From: Phascolarctobacterium sp.
Lineage (GTDB): Bacteria; Bacillota; Negativicutes; Acidaminococcales; Acidaminococcaceae
Assembly: GCA_004558595.1 (NCBI GenBank)
Contig: SFCN01000031.1
Location: 1-22,822, forward strand
Reading direction: 5' to 3'
Length of the DNA stretch: 22,822 nt
Positions 1-7,515 of the stretch are shown here, one piece after another. The position numbers and the translations under genes were made by a program. Numbering within the stretch: position 1 is the stretch's first letter; each line of letters starts with the position of its first letter. Below the pieces are notes generated by a model that was given only the letters and a program-made list of their open reading frames with translations, was not told the DNA's origin and made no database searches.

Positions 1-312
1 GTGCTCTGCTTCTTCATAAGCAGCTTTTTCCCAATACAGGCCGATTTCAGGATAGCCTTCGCGATGAGCAACGCGAGCCATAGCCAGGTACATACCAACC
101 TCGGAGCACTCGCCGTTGAAGTTAGCGCGCAGATCAGCTTTAATATCTTCAGGAACGTCAGAAGCGACACCTACAACGTGCTCGCAAGCCCAGGTCATTT
201 CACCTTTCATTTCAGTGAATTTGCTAGCAGGAGCTTTACATTGAGGGCATGCAGCCGGAGCAGCTTCGCCTTCATAAACGTAACCACAAACTTGACAAAC
301 GAATTTTTTCAT
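1..312 (-). CDS. Rubrerythrin with N-terminal rubredoxin domain (partial)
   Basis: Only the first 104 codons are present; the 3' end lies outside the window. The protein opens with a rubredoxin-type iron site (C6-x2-C9 and C22-x2-C25), followed by the start of a ferritin-like four-helix domain whose visible end reads AAYEEAEH, a diiron-ligand type helix. In the family this is a cytoplasmic non-haem NADH-linked peroxidase that removes hydrogen peroxide in anaerobes. The rubredoxin domain sits at the N-terminus, the order seen in 'reverse' rubrerythrins of clostridia, rather than at the C-terminus as in classical rubrerythrin. The start is fixed by GGAGGG seven bases upstream of ATG at 312. A strong promoter lies upstream at 392-420. 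Confidence 0.9.
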   Translation of the reverse strand, partial: MKKFVCQVCGYVYEGEAAPAACPQCKAPASKFTEMKGEMTWACEHVVGVASDVPEDIKADLRANFNGECSEVGMYLAMARVAHREGYPEIGLYWEKAAYEEAEH

Positions 313-391
313 TGTAATTCCCTCCAAATTAAATAATTTATTATGGATAAGCATCTTCAGTGCCTTAATAAAGCACATCCTTGACACCCAT

Positions 392-420
392 ATCATAGCA
401 TATCCTACTAAAATTGTCAA
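392..420 (-). promoter_or_regulatory. Sigma-A promoter of the rubrerythrin gene
   Basis: On the minus strand TTGACA (420-415) and TATGAT (397-392) are separated by exactly 17 bases. This is a near-consensus promoter, predicting a leader of roughly 70 bases. I see no obvious PerR-type operator in the leader. Confidence 0.75.
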
Positions 421-594
421 TAATTGTTCTCTATTACTGATTTTTATAAGTAAACATTAAGGACATATTCTTAGCAAAGGATAGGGACATGACAAGGGCT
501 TTCAATATCACAGCCCATACCTTAATTTTAACACAATGGGAGGATTATTCAAGAGAAAAGGGACTGACTATTTATGAATTTTGTGTTAAATAGC

Positions 595-623
595 TTGTAA
601 AATGGAGCGGAAAAGAGGATAAT
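595..623 (+). promoter_or_regulatory. Probable promoter of the flippase gene
   Basis: TTGTAA (595-600), a 17-base spacer and GATAAT (618-623) lie just upstream of the ATG at 662. The rest of 421-594 is AT-rich and I see no gene or clear signal in it. Confidence 0.5.
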
Positions 624-661
624 TATACTGTACAAATATTTTCAGATACAAGGCGGATTTT

Positions 662-2281
662 ATGAGCGCAGAGCAACAGAATTCTAATAGTAATAACAGC
701 AAATTTTTGAAGGGTACCATGATTTTGACCATTTCCAGTATTATTGTCAAGGTCATTGGCTCCTTGAACTGGATTATTCTTTCCCGGGTATTGGGTGGTG
801 AGGGCATCGGCCTGTATCAAATGGGCTTTCCGATTTACCTGATGGCCATCACTGTATCCTCGGCCGGGGTGCCCGTGGCTATTTCCATTATTACCTCGGA
901 AAAGCTGGCCAACAAGGACTATCGGGGAGCGAAGAGGGTATTTAATGTATCCCTACGCCTGCTCCTAGTGTCGGGACTTATTTTTTCCTCAGCATTATTG
1001 TTTGGGGCTGATTTCTTAATTAATCAACACATTATTCGTGATGCCAGAGCCTATTATTCCATTATTGCTTTGGCGCCGGCGGTGTTCTTTGTTACCTTTT
1101 TAGCTAGCTTCCGCGGTTACTTGCAGGGCTGGCAAATTATGACGCCCACGGCTACCAGTGAGGTCGTAGAGCAGCTGGTTCGCGTTATCACCATGCTGGT
1201 TTTTGCGGATTTGTTTATGCCCTATGGCTTAGCCTACGCAGCTGGTGGCGCTAGCATGGGGGCAGGTGCAGGTGCTTTTTGCGCTCTGCTAGTGCTGATG
1301 TGGTTCTATCGTCGTCTCAAGCGTCGTTTGCATGCAGAAATTGAAGCTCAGGATGACAGCATTCCTCAGGAAAGCGCTGGGCATATTATCAAACGTTTAC
1401 TTAAGCTAGCCTTGCCAGTTTCCTTGACCAGTCTGATGCTGCCCATCGGTGCCAATCTTGACCTTTTGATTGTACCCCAGCGTTTAGAGGTAGCTGGCTT
1501 TGATGTGCGCCATGCTACGGAGCTCTTTGGTTATTTGACTGGTATGGCGGTGCCTTTGGTCAATTTGGCAACAATTTTTACGGCGGCCATGACCATTAGT
1601 TTGGTGCCTTCTATTTCTGAATCTAAGGCATTAGAACATTTTGACGCCATTCGCGACAAGATTCGCTTAGCCTTTCGCGTGGCCATGATCATTACCTTCC
1701 CATGCTTTATGGGACTCTTCTTTTTAGCAGAAAAGGTAGCAGCCTTAATTTATAATGCTCCCGGCGCTGCAGGTGCTATTCAAACCATGAGCGTGGGCAT
1801 ACTCTTTTTAGGTATGCATCAGATTAGCACCGGAATTTTACAGGGATTGGGTAAAACAGCGATTCCTGTTATCAATATGATTTTAGCTTGCGTAGTCAAG
1901 GTAGTGATGAGCTGGTGGCTCACGGCCATTCCCTTTTTGGGAATTAAGGGTGCTTCTATGGCGACGGTGGCTGATTTTGCTGTGGCAGCGATTATCAACA
2001 TGGGCTTTATTTATAAATACACGGGCTTTACCTTCTCTATAGGGAGCCTGTTGAAGCCGTTTTTCGCTGCTGGCATGATGGGAGCTGTGATTTACGCTGT
2101 TTTATCCGTAACTGAGCAGCTGGGAATGTGGTGCGTGCTTTTCGCTATGGTGGCAGCGGTGCCTTCCTATGCGGTGGCTTTGATGGCCTTTGGTGGCTTG
2201 ACTAAAGAAGATTTGGAGAATATCCCCTTTGTTGGTAGAAAAGTTTTAGCTGTGGGCCAACGCTTAGGATTTTTCAAGTGA
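662..2281 (+). CDS. SpoVB/MurJ-like polysaccharide or lipid flippase (MOP superfamily)
   Basis: A 539-residue polytopic membrane protein with about 14 predicted hydrophobic helices. It begins with a short polar Asn/Ser-rich tail, and helix 1 starts near residue 20. The segment SRVLGGEGIGLYQMGFPIY (about residues 40-58) and the motif GILQGLGKTAIPV are typical of the SpoVB/RfbX/MurJ group of the MOP exporter superfamily. These proteins move undecaprenyl-linked sugars or peptidoglycan precursors across the inner membrane. A true MurJ, a SpoVB-like protein and a teichoic/O-antigen flippase cannot be separated by eye. The gene is alone, with a promoter at 595-623 and a strong terminator at 2323-2366. 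ATG at 662 is preceded by AAGGCGGA. Confidence 0.85.
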   Translation: MSAEQQNSNSNNSKFLKGTMILTISSIIVKVIGSLNWIILSRVLGGEGIGLYQMGFPIYLMAITVSSAGVPVAISIITSEKLANKDYRGAKRVFNVSLRLLLVSGLIFSSALLFGADFLINQHIIRDARAYYSIIALAPAVFFVTFLASFRGYLQGWQIMTPTATSEVVEQLVRVITMLVFADLFMPYGLAYAAGGASMGAGAGAFCALLVLMWFYRRLKRRLHAEIEAQDDSIPQESAGHIIKRLLKLALPVSLTSLMLPIGANLDLLIVPQRLEVAGFDVRHATELFGYLTGMAVPLVNLATIFTAAMTISLVPSISESKALEHFDAIRDKIRLAFRVAMIITFPCFMGLFFLAEKVAALIYNAPGAAGAIQTMSVGILFLGMHQISTGILQGLGKTAIPVINMILACVVKVVMSWWLTAIPFLGIKGASMATVADFAVAAIINMGFIYKYTGFTFSIGSLLKPFFAAGMMGAVIYAVLSVTEQLGMWCVLFAMVAAVPSYAVALMAFGGLTKEDLENIPFVGRKVLAVGQRLGFFK

Positions 2282-2322
2282 GCTTGGCCTTGTAATGATT
2301 ATGATCTAAAATGAAGCAAAGA

Positions 2323-2366
2323 AAAAACTCATGGACACTTAGTATTAGTGAACCATGAGTTTTTGT
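2323..2366. terminator. Bidirectional intrinsic terminator
   Basis: A perfect 12-bp stem (2323-2334 with 2353-2364) contains a nested CACT/AGTG helix. It has A-tracts on the left and T-tracts on the right, so it can end the flippase transcript and, on the other strand, the convergent gene at 2451-3065. Confidence 0.85.
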
Positions 2367-2450
2367 TTGGGAGAAAGGAAGTTTTTGGTCGCTGTTGTAT
2401 GTCTTTATGATTGTAAGGGGAATTGTATAGTGAAAGGAAAAGCTTGCTGA

Positions 2451-3065
2451 TTATTTAGCAGGCGCTGGCGGGCAGATAGCGGGATTGCAATCGGTACGAG
2501 GTCCATGGCCGCGGAAGCCTTCGCCCTGGAAACGCTTACCATCCTTATGATGCTTAAAATGTCTGCCATCCTTGATTTTCAGGGGGCGGTTGGCCCTAAT
2601 TGCTTGGCGTTGCTCAGGGGTCATGTTTTGCAGTTTTTCATGGCGAGCTTGGCGTTGGGCCATATCCTCCTTGATGAAGGCTTCAACTTCGGCCTTTTGC
2701 TCGGGGGTTAGCTTAGCCATGGCCTCCTTGGCTCTTTGGTTATGACGCTCTTGGCGCTCCTTTTGCCATTTTGCTCTAGCATCTTGACGCTGCTCGGGTG
2801 TCATCTTCTCCCATTCAGCACGGCGTTTTTCCATTTCAGCGCGTTTTTCAGGGCTCATTTTGTGCCAATCCCTGTGCTGATGGCCCAGACGAGGACCTTG
2901 GCATTCAGCGGGAGTAGGGCAATCATTACGGTTTTCGCAGAGAATACGGTTCACCCGTTCCTTCATAGTAGGTTTATCAGCTTGATCATTGGTGGCCGCG
3001 AAAGCAGTTGCACACAGAGCAGTCATAACAGTACCGGCGATAAAGATCTTTTTCATGTTCAACAT
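2451..3065 (-). CDS. Periplasmic LTxxQ (Spy/CpxP-like) histidine-rich protein
   Basis: A 204-residue exported protein. Residues 1-23 form a signal peptide, with a likely cut after AFA. The mature part is highly charged and helical and carries four repeats of an [L/M]-[T/S]-P-E-[Q/K]-[R/K] motif near residues 70, 88, 119 and 148, the hallmark of the Spy/CpxP/ZraP family. These periplasmic chaperones or metal-sensing partners often act on a neighbouring two-component system. The C-terminal third is rich in His, Gly, Lys and Arg (about 165-190) and the mature chain has five Cys (43, 49, 55, 193, 198), suggesting metal binding or disulfides. It is divergent from the response regulator at 3330. 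AAGGAG nine bases upstream favours the ATG at 3065 over the one at 3056. Family assignment rests on repeats and composition only. Confidence 0.7.
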   Translation of the reverse strand: MLNMKKIFIAGTVMTALCATAFAATNDQADKPTMKERVNRILCENRNDCPTPAECQGPRLGHQHRDWHKMSPEKRAEMEKRRAEWEKMTPEQRQDARAKWQKERQERHNQRAKEAMAKLTPEQKAEVEAFIKEDMAQRQARHEKLQNMTPEQRQAIRANRPLKIKDGRHFKHHKDGKRFQGEGFRGHGPRTDCNPAICPPAPAK

Positions 3066-3171
3066 TTTCAGTCACTCCTTATTTCCATTTATTAGTTTGT
3101 TGAAAATATCCTTCATTTTGACATCTCAGGAGGTGTTTCCCTTGATTTGTCTTTATTGTACAGGTAGATTA

Positions 3172-3210
3172 TGACTTTTTTATGTTTTTTTAGAGGATTT
3201 TTGACTTTTT
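3172..3210 (+). promoter_or_regulatory. Direct repeats, candidate operator for the OmpR-type regulator
   Basis: TGACTTTTT occurs at 3172-3180 and again at 3202-3210, start-to-start distance 30 bp, about three helical turns. It lies in the shared control region between the LTxxQ protein and the two-component system. OmpR-family regulators commonly bind direct repeats. The region is T-rich, so chance repetition is possible. Confidence 0.3.
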
Positions 3211-3254
3211 TTGCTAAAAAATCCGAAAAAAAGCGTTGGCGCACTCGCCATAAA

Positions 3255-3283
3255 TTTAACACAATTTGCTGGTATGCTATAAT
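3255..3283 (+). promoter_or_regulatory. Promoter of the two-component system operon
   Basis: An extended -10 (TGC followed by TATAAT, 3278-3283) has a weak -35 TTTAAC (3255-3260) 17 bases upstream. It would give a short leader of about 40 bases before the ATG at 3330. Confidence 0.6.
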
Positions 3284-3329
3284 ATAATAAGATGTAGCTT
3301 TTCAAATATGAAGTAGCGAGGTGAAGCAA

Positions 3330-4022
3330 ATGAGGAAAATTTTAATCGCCGATGATAATAAGCAAATCACGACCATTCTTTCCAGCTATGCTAAAAAGGA
3401 GGGCTTGGAGCCCATCATCGCCTTGGATGGAGCCGAGGCTCTGGAGAAGTTTAGCCAGCAGGAGCAGGAGATAAGCATGGTGCTATTAGATGTGATGATG
3501 CCCAAGCTGGATGGCTTTGAGGTGTGCCGTCGCCTGCGCAAAACATCCATGGTACCCATTATTATGATAACAGCTCGCGGTGAGGACTACGATAAAATCA
3601 TGGGACTTGATATTGGTGCCGATGATTATGTTATTAAGCCCTTTTCTGCCAGTGAGGTCATGGCTAGAGTGCGGGCGGTGCTGCGTCGTATTCAGCCTCA
3701 GGAGCCTGCGAGCAAAAATAGCCTGAGTATGGATAATCTCTTTATCAATTTAGATAAGTATGCAGTGCAAATTGATGGCGAGGAAGTGCCTCTTACAAAA
3801 AAGGAAATTGAGCTCCTGTGGACTTTAGCCAAAAATCATACCAAGGTCTTCAGTCGCGACAATCTATTGGACAGCATTTGGGGCATTGATTATTTCGGAG
3901 ACAGCCGTACGGTGGACTCCCATATTAAGCGCCTTAGAGCTAAGCTGGATAAATATGAACACGAGAAATGGGATATCAAGACCATTTGGGGCGTGGGGTA
4001 TCGCTTTGAGGTGAAGCCATGA
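3330..4022 (+). CDS. OmpR/PhoB-family response regulator
   Basis: A 230-residue transcription factor. The receiver domain (about 1-117) shows the acidic pair D8/D9, the phosphoacceptor D54 in LLDVMMP, T81 and K103 in VIKPF. The C-terminal winged helix (about 130-228) has the recognition-helix sequence SRTVDSHIKRLRAKL and the closing WGVGYRF typical of OmpR proteins. An in-frame GTG at 3321 is possible, but the GAGGTG site six bases before ATG at 3330 fits the later start. The stop overlaps the kinase start by four bases (ATGA at 4019-4022), indicating translational coupling. The divergent LTxxQ protein suggests an envelope-stress or metal role like CpxR, which is an inference from gene order. 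Confidence 0.9.
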   Translation: MRKILIADDNKQITTILSSYAKKEGLEPIIALDGAEALEKFSQQEQEISMVLLDVMMPKLDGFEVCRRLRKTSMVPIIMITARGEDYDKIMGLDIGADDYVIKPFSASEVMARVRAVLRRIQPQEPASKNSLSMDNLFINLDKYAVQIDGEEVPLTKKEIELLWTLAKNHTKVFSRDNLLDSIWGIDYFGDSRTVDSHIKRLRAKLDKYEHEKWDIKTIWGVGYRFEVKP

Positions 4023-5572
4023 GGTGGCCCTTTAAAAATAAAATTGCCCTAAAGCTCATGCTCTGCTTTACCTCGGTGCTGGTGGTTTTCGGTATCATTA
4101 TTGGTGGTGTCTTCTATCAATTTTTTAAGGAGCACACAGTGGAGACCAAGGAGCGTAGTATGCGTTCTCAAGCTAAACGCATTGCTACAGCCATCAGTTC
4201 TAATTTGCTCATTTTAGAGCAGCACCATGGCGATGGTATTGCCAAGAGTAATTTTATCAATTTCATAGATAATTTAAGTCAAGATATTGTGTGGGTTGTG
4301 GATAGCGAGCGTAACTTGAATGTGAATAAGGAGCGTATGGCTAGACGCATGAAGTGGCGACAAAAGCATCCGGAAGCGCAGCAGCGTCCTATGCTGGCGC
4401 TACCCCAGGATCCCCGGGATGCCTTTGCTAAGCTGCCTAAGCATATTAAGGAGCGAGTGGAAAAATGCTTTGCTGAGGGCGAGAGCTTTTCCGTTGAAGA
4501 ATATAATGTGTGGCTCAATGATATAATGCTGACTGTGGGCGAGCCTGTTTACGATGCTCAAGGCAATGTTAAGGCTGTGGTACTCTTGCATTCTCCGCGT
4601 CAGGGCTTAAATAAGGCCATTTGGGAGGGCCTCCAGATTTTGCTGCTGAGCCTGGGTGCCGCTTTGGCTTTGGTAATGGTTCTGAGTCTGCTTTTGAGCT
4701 GGCGTTTTACTAGGACGTTGAATATTATGCGGGATAATGCCGAGCACCTCGCTGAGCGTCATTATGATGTGCGCAATAATGTTACCCAAAAGGATGAGGT
4801 AGGGGAGCTGGCTCGGACCTTGGATGTGCTGGCTGAGCGTTTGCAGCTGGCCGATGAGGAAAGCCAAAAGCTGGAAAAGCTGCGGCGTGAGTTTATCGCC
4901 AATATTTCCCATGAGCTGCGCACGCCGGTGACGGTTATTCGGGGCAGTCTTGAAGCCTTGCGAGACGGGGTTGTGACGGAGCCGGAGGATGTGGCAGAGT
5001 TTCATGAGCAAATGTATAATGAGAGCTTGTTTTTGCAGCGCTTGATTAATGATTTGCTGGATTTATCACGCTTGCAGAATACGGATTTCCCTATTGAAAA
5101 GGAGCCCTTGAATTTGTGTGCAGTAGTGCAGGACGCTGTGCGGGGTTCACGCCGTTTGGGCTTGGAAAAGGAGATTAAGATTACAGCGGAGCTGGACAAG
5201 GAGCCCTATTTAATCAATGGCGACTATGGCCGGTTGCGCCAGATGCTAATGATTTTCCTGCACAATAGTATCAAGTTTTCACCGGAAAAAAGTAGCATCG
5301 AAGTTTTGCTGCAAGGCCAAAGGCTGCAGCTCATTGACCATGGCTGTGGTATGAAGGCAGAGGATGTGCCCCATGCCTTCGACAGATTTTATAAGGCTCG
5401 TAATGAGCAGAATAAGAGTGGTAGCGGCTTGGGCTTGGCCATTGCGAAGCAAATCGCCCTGCGCCACGATATGGAGCTGACCCTGGAGAGCGAGCTGGGC
5501 AAAGGCACGGTGATTACAGTGCAGCTGCCACCGGAGTTGGCAAGAGAGGACGAGGAAAATGGCAAAGCTTAG
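4019..5572 (+). CDS. Membrane sensor histidine kinase
   Basis: 517 residues. TM1 is about 10-33, a periplasmic sensor region follows at about 34-205, and TM2 is about 206-228. A HAMP linker follows, then HisKA with the phospho-accepting H298 in ISHELRTP, and a HATPase domain with the N-box (N416 in HNSIKFSP), G1 (DHGCG, 440-444), F-box (FDRFYK) and G2 (GSGLGLAIAK). All catalytic motifs are intact. The periplasmic part contains a basic/His-rich stretch near residues 107-124 but no recognisable named sensor domain. It is translationally coupled to the response regulator. Its position beside an LTxxQ protein resembles CpxA, although the sensor sequence itself does not prove this. Confidence 0.9.
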   Translation: MRWPFKNKIALKLMLCFTSVLVVFGIIIGGVFYQFFKEHTVETKERSMRSQAKRIATAISSNLLILEQHHGDGIAKSNFINFIDNLSQDIVWVVDSERNLNVNKERMARRMKWRQKHPEAQQRPMLALPQDPRDAFAKLPKHIKERVEKCFAEGESFSVEEYNVWLNDIMLTVGEPVYDAQGNVKAVVLLHSPRQGLNKAIWEGLQILLLSLGAALALVMVLSLLLSWRFTRTLNIMRDNAEHLAERHYDVRNNVTQKDEVGELARTLDVLAERLQLADEESQKLEKLRREFIANISHELRTPVTVIRGSLEALRDGVVTEPEDVAEFHEQMYNESLFLQRLINDLLDLSRLQNTDFPIEKEPLNLCAVVQDAVRGSRRLGLEKEIKITAELDKEPYLINGDYGRLRQMLMIFLHNSIKFSPEKSSIEVLLQGQRLQLIDHGCGMKAEDVPHAFDRFYKARNEQNKSGSGLGLAIAKQIALRHDMELTLESELGKGTVITVQLPPELAREDEENGKA

Positions 5573-6401
5573 TTATGGCTGTGCAGGTTTGGTGGCTGTT
5601 ATTAGTGGTGGCAGCTCCGGAATAGGCTTGGCTACAGCGGAAAAGCTGCTCTTGGATGGAGCTAAAGTGTATATCTTAGGGCGCAGCCGCGCCAGAGGCG
5701 AGGCTGCTGTGGTTGAGTTAGCCGCAAAAACAGGGGCGCAGGCCCTGTTTGTGGCCTGTGATGTAAGTAAAGCAGCCTCCTGTAAGGAGGCTGTGACCCA
5801 AATTGGTGAGCATGAAAAAAGCCTGCTGCATATGCAGCAGGCTTGTAGGTCACAGGGTGCCACGAGTGAAGTCCAAAGGATGGAGCAGGAGTGGCACATT
5901 GATATTTTGATTAACAGCGCTGGCGTTTATGGGGAGCAACGTCTAGAGAACATGGGCGAAGCTGATTATAACGTCATTATGGATACTAATGTGAAGGGCA
6001 CGCTGCTTTTGACGCAGGCTTGCCTGCCCTTCATGTATGGCCGTGGCAGCATCGTCAACATTGCCTCTGACGCAGGCGTGAGCGGCAATTATGGCTGCCC
6101 TGTTTATTGCGCCTCGAAAGGAGCAGTGGTAGCGCTGACGCGAGCGTTAGCTCTGGACTTGGCGCCAGCGATTCGCGTAAACTGCGTGTGCCCAGCGGAT
6201 GTGGACACTCCGCTCCTCGCTTGTCAGCTGGTAGACGCCAACGGCGGCTATACGCTGGCAGATATGGCAGCAGCGTATCCTTTGGGGCGCATTGGTCGCG
6301 CTGAGGAAATTGCCCACGTCATTTGCAGCGTGGCCTCGCCAGCTAATAGCTTCATGACCGGTAGCATCATCACCGTGGATGGCGGCATCACCGCGGGGTA
6401 A
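5559..6401 (+). CDS. SDR-family oxidoreductase with an in-frame palindromic insertion
   Basis: A 280-residue short-chain dehydrogenase/reductase. It has the nucleotide-binding glycine motif SGGSSGIG (16-23), D68 after strand 3, NSAG (119-122, in place of NNAG), the catalytic S170, Y183 and K187, and the C-terminal VDGGITAG. Residues about 82-112 have no counterpart in a usual SDR of about 250 residues. They sit between DVS and HIDILINSAG and are encoded by a cluster of perfect inverted repeats (see 5728-5855). The reading frame stays open. The gene overlaps the sensor kinase by 14 bases, so it is probably the third gene of that operon. Its substrate is not predictable. A strong terminator follows at 6409-6458. 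Confidence 0.85.
   Translation: MAKLSYGCAGLVAVISGGSSGIGLATAEKLLLDGAKVYILGRSRARGEAAVVELAAKTGAQALFVACDVSKAASCKEAVTQIGEHEKSLLHMQQACRSQGATSEVQRMEQEWHIDILINSAGVYGEQRLENMGEADYNVIMDTNVKGTLLLTQACLPFMYGRGSIVNIASDAGVSGNYGCPVYCASKGAVVALTRALALDLAPAIRVNCVCPADVDTPLLACQLVDANGGYTLADMAAAYPLGRIGRAEEIAHVICSVASPANSFMTGSIITVDGGITAG
5728..5855. repeat. Cluster of perfect inverted repeats inside the SDR gene
   Basis: Four perfect inverted repeats lie close together: 5728-5735/5743-5750 (8 bp), 5773-5780/5786-5793 (CAGCCTCC, 8 bp), 5791-5798/5848-5855 (CTGTGACC, 8 bp), and a 26-bp perfect palindrome at 5819-5844 with half-site AAGCCTGCTGCAT. The third pair encloses the palindrome. On the minus strand the palindrome runs straight into TTTTTT, so it reads like an intrinsic terminator there. 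The last three repeats cover the extra residues of the SDR protein. Confidence 0.85.
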
Positions 6402-6408
6402 AATCGAA

Positions 6409-6458
6409 AAAGCATCCAATAGAAATTTTAGAAAATCTGTTGGATGCTTTATTTTTTT
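6409..6458 (+). terminator. Intrinsic terminator of the two-component/SDR operon
   Basis: An 11-bp perfect stem (6409-6419 with 6440-6450) with an AT-rich 20-base loop is followed by a run of T. Confidence 0.85.
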
Positions 6459-6473
6459 GTTCGAAAATAGAGA

Positions 6474-6503
6474 TTGAACTAGATAATTAATTTGCGTTAT
6501 AAT
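6474..6503 (+). promoter_or_regulatory. Promoter of the 29-residue peptide gene
   Basis: TTGAAC (6474-6479), an 18-base spacer and a perfect TATAAT (6498-6503) predict a leader of about 40 bases. Confidence 0.65.
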
Positions 6504-6548
6504 ACATGTGCTGTGACTCCGATCTGGCAGCAGAGAGGAGGTGTACAA

Positions 6549-6638
6549 ATGCCCGAACCATTACTAACCTTTATTGTATCTGTCGGAGCATCTGTAGCTG
6601 GCTACTACATTTGCAAATGGCTGGACAGATATCTTTAG
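6549..6638 (+). CDS. 29-residue single-span membrane peptide
   Basis: The peptide has a short acidic N-terminus, one hydrophobic helix (about residues 5-22) and a charged tail ending YYICKWLDRYL. The start has an excellent ribosome site, GAGGAGG, about seven bases upstream of ATG at 6549. The gene is a self-contained unit: promoter 6474-6503, coding region, and strong terminator 6657-6686. From memory, tiny peptides ending in a YYxCKWLD-like motif recur in Firmicute genomes and their role is unknown. A type I toxin or a small regulatory membrane protein are both possible. I see no clear antisense RNA promoter over it. The complete expression signals make it very likely a real gene. Confidence 0.7.
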   Translation: MPEPLLTFIVSVGASVAGYYICKWLDRYL

Positions 6639-6656
6639 CTCACAGTCAGTATAATA

Positions 6657-6687
6657 AAAAACCCGGAGCTGGCACTCCGGGTTTTTG
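6657..6687 (+). terminator. Intrinsic terminator after the 29-residue peptide
   Basis: ACCCGGAG/CTCCGGGT (6661-6668 with 6675-6682) is extended by A/T pairs, has a six-base loop and is followed by T5. It can also work towards the convergent gene at 6781. Confidence 0.9.
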
Positions 6688-6780
6688 CTTTGCGTGTAGA
6701 AATGCCCACACCATACCAACCTTTTGGTAAATAAATGTTAGCACACTTAAGAATTATAGTCAAGGATTATTTGGTAAAAT

Positions 6781-7419
6781 CTACGCCTTCAGCTCCGCAG
6801 CGCGCTCTACGATTTTAACGCCTGCTGCAGCCATTTCCTCCATGGCAGCGGCGATAGTATCAGGGGCGATGCCGCGGCAGGCGGCTTTATTAAGAATTAC
6901 GTCAAAGCCAGCTGCTTTTAACTGTAGCACCGTGTTTTTTACGCAGTAGTCGGTCGCTAAACCACCGCAAATAACAGTGGTAATGCCATGGCAGCGCAAA
7001 AATTCAATGGCTCCGGTGGAAAGAGTGTTTTTCAAATCGTGATAGCAGGCGCCATAGGGGTGCTTATCTGGCTCGATGCCCTTGTAAACTTGAAAATCAT
7101 AGGCCTTGGGATCCAAGCCGGCGATGAAATCAAAGCCCTTGGTGCCGATGATGGCATGAGCGGGCCAACGCACATCTAAGTCAGGATGACCTGCGATAGG
7201 AGTGAGAGGCGCGTGCTCTGCATCGCTAAGCCAGAGCGCGTCCATGGTATGAGCGTCGCGAGAGCCAAGGCGCAGACTGGCGAAGGCGGCTTGAGCATTG
7301 AGCTCGTCGGCGATTTGGTCGCCTTCAGCCACTGGTAGCTCGTCAGGACAAACGGGAGTAAAGGTGTTTTGGGCATCGATGTCAAAGGATGCGATGTATT
7401 TTTTATCGGGCAGGTTCAT
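6781..7419 (-). CDS. pncA: Nicotinamidase/isochorismatase-family hydrolase
   Basis: 212 residues with the cysteine-hydrolase triad of the family: D15 in DIDAQNTF, K113 in FQVYKG and C159 in ATDYCVKNT. Likely metal ligands are D55 and H57 (SRDAH) and H88 (RWPAH), as in nicotinamidases, which convert nicotinamide to nicotinate for NAD salvage in the cytoplasm. The metal site argues for a nicotinamidase rather than a plain isochorismatase. The start at 7419 is chosen because AGAAGG lies seven bases upstream; a longer in-frame reading to 7527 has no family sequence and would run through the promoter. It stands alone with its own promoter at 7450-7478. Confidence 0.85.
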   Translation of the reverse strand: MNLPDKKYIASFDIDAQNTFTPVCPDELPVAEGDQIADELNAQAAFASLRLGSRDAHTMDALWLSDAEHAPLTPIAGHPDLDVRWPAHAIIGTKGFDFIAGLDPKAYDFQVYKGIEPDKHPYGACYHDLKNTLSTGAIEFLRCHGITTVICGGLATDYCVKNTVLQLKAAGFDVILNKAACRGIAPDTIAAAMEEMAAAGVKIVERAAELKA

Positions 7420-7449
7420 GTGGTGACCTTCTTTCTGTTTTTTGTGATT

Positions 7450-7478
7450 ATTATAGTATAGAATGTGCGAGAGCGCAA
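7450..7478 (-). promoter_or_regulatory. Promoter of the nicotinamidase gene
   Basis: On the minus strand TTGCGC (7478-7473), a 17-base spacer and TATAAT (7455-7450) lie about 30 bases before the chosen start codon. Confidence 0.65.
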
Positions 7479-7515
7479 TAAATTGCGGATCGTTTACTAC
7501 TTCTGATTGAATACG

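Noticed and set aside
3131..3173. Tiny frame after AGGAGG at 3129-3134 (TTG start, 10 codons)
   Set aside because: Too short, non-ATG start, and no promoter in suitable position.
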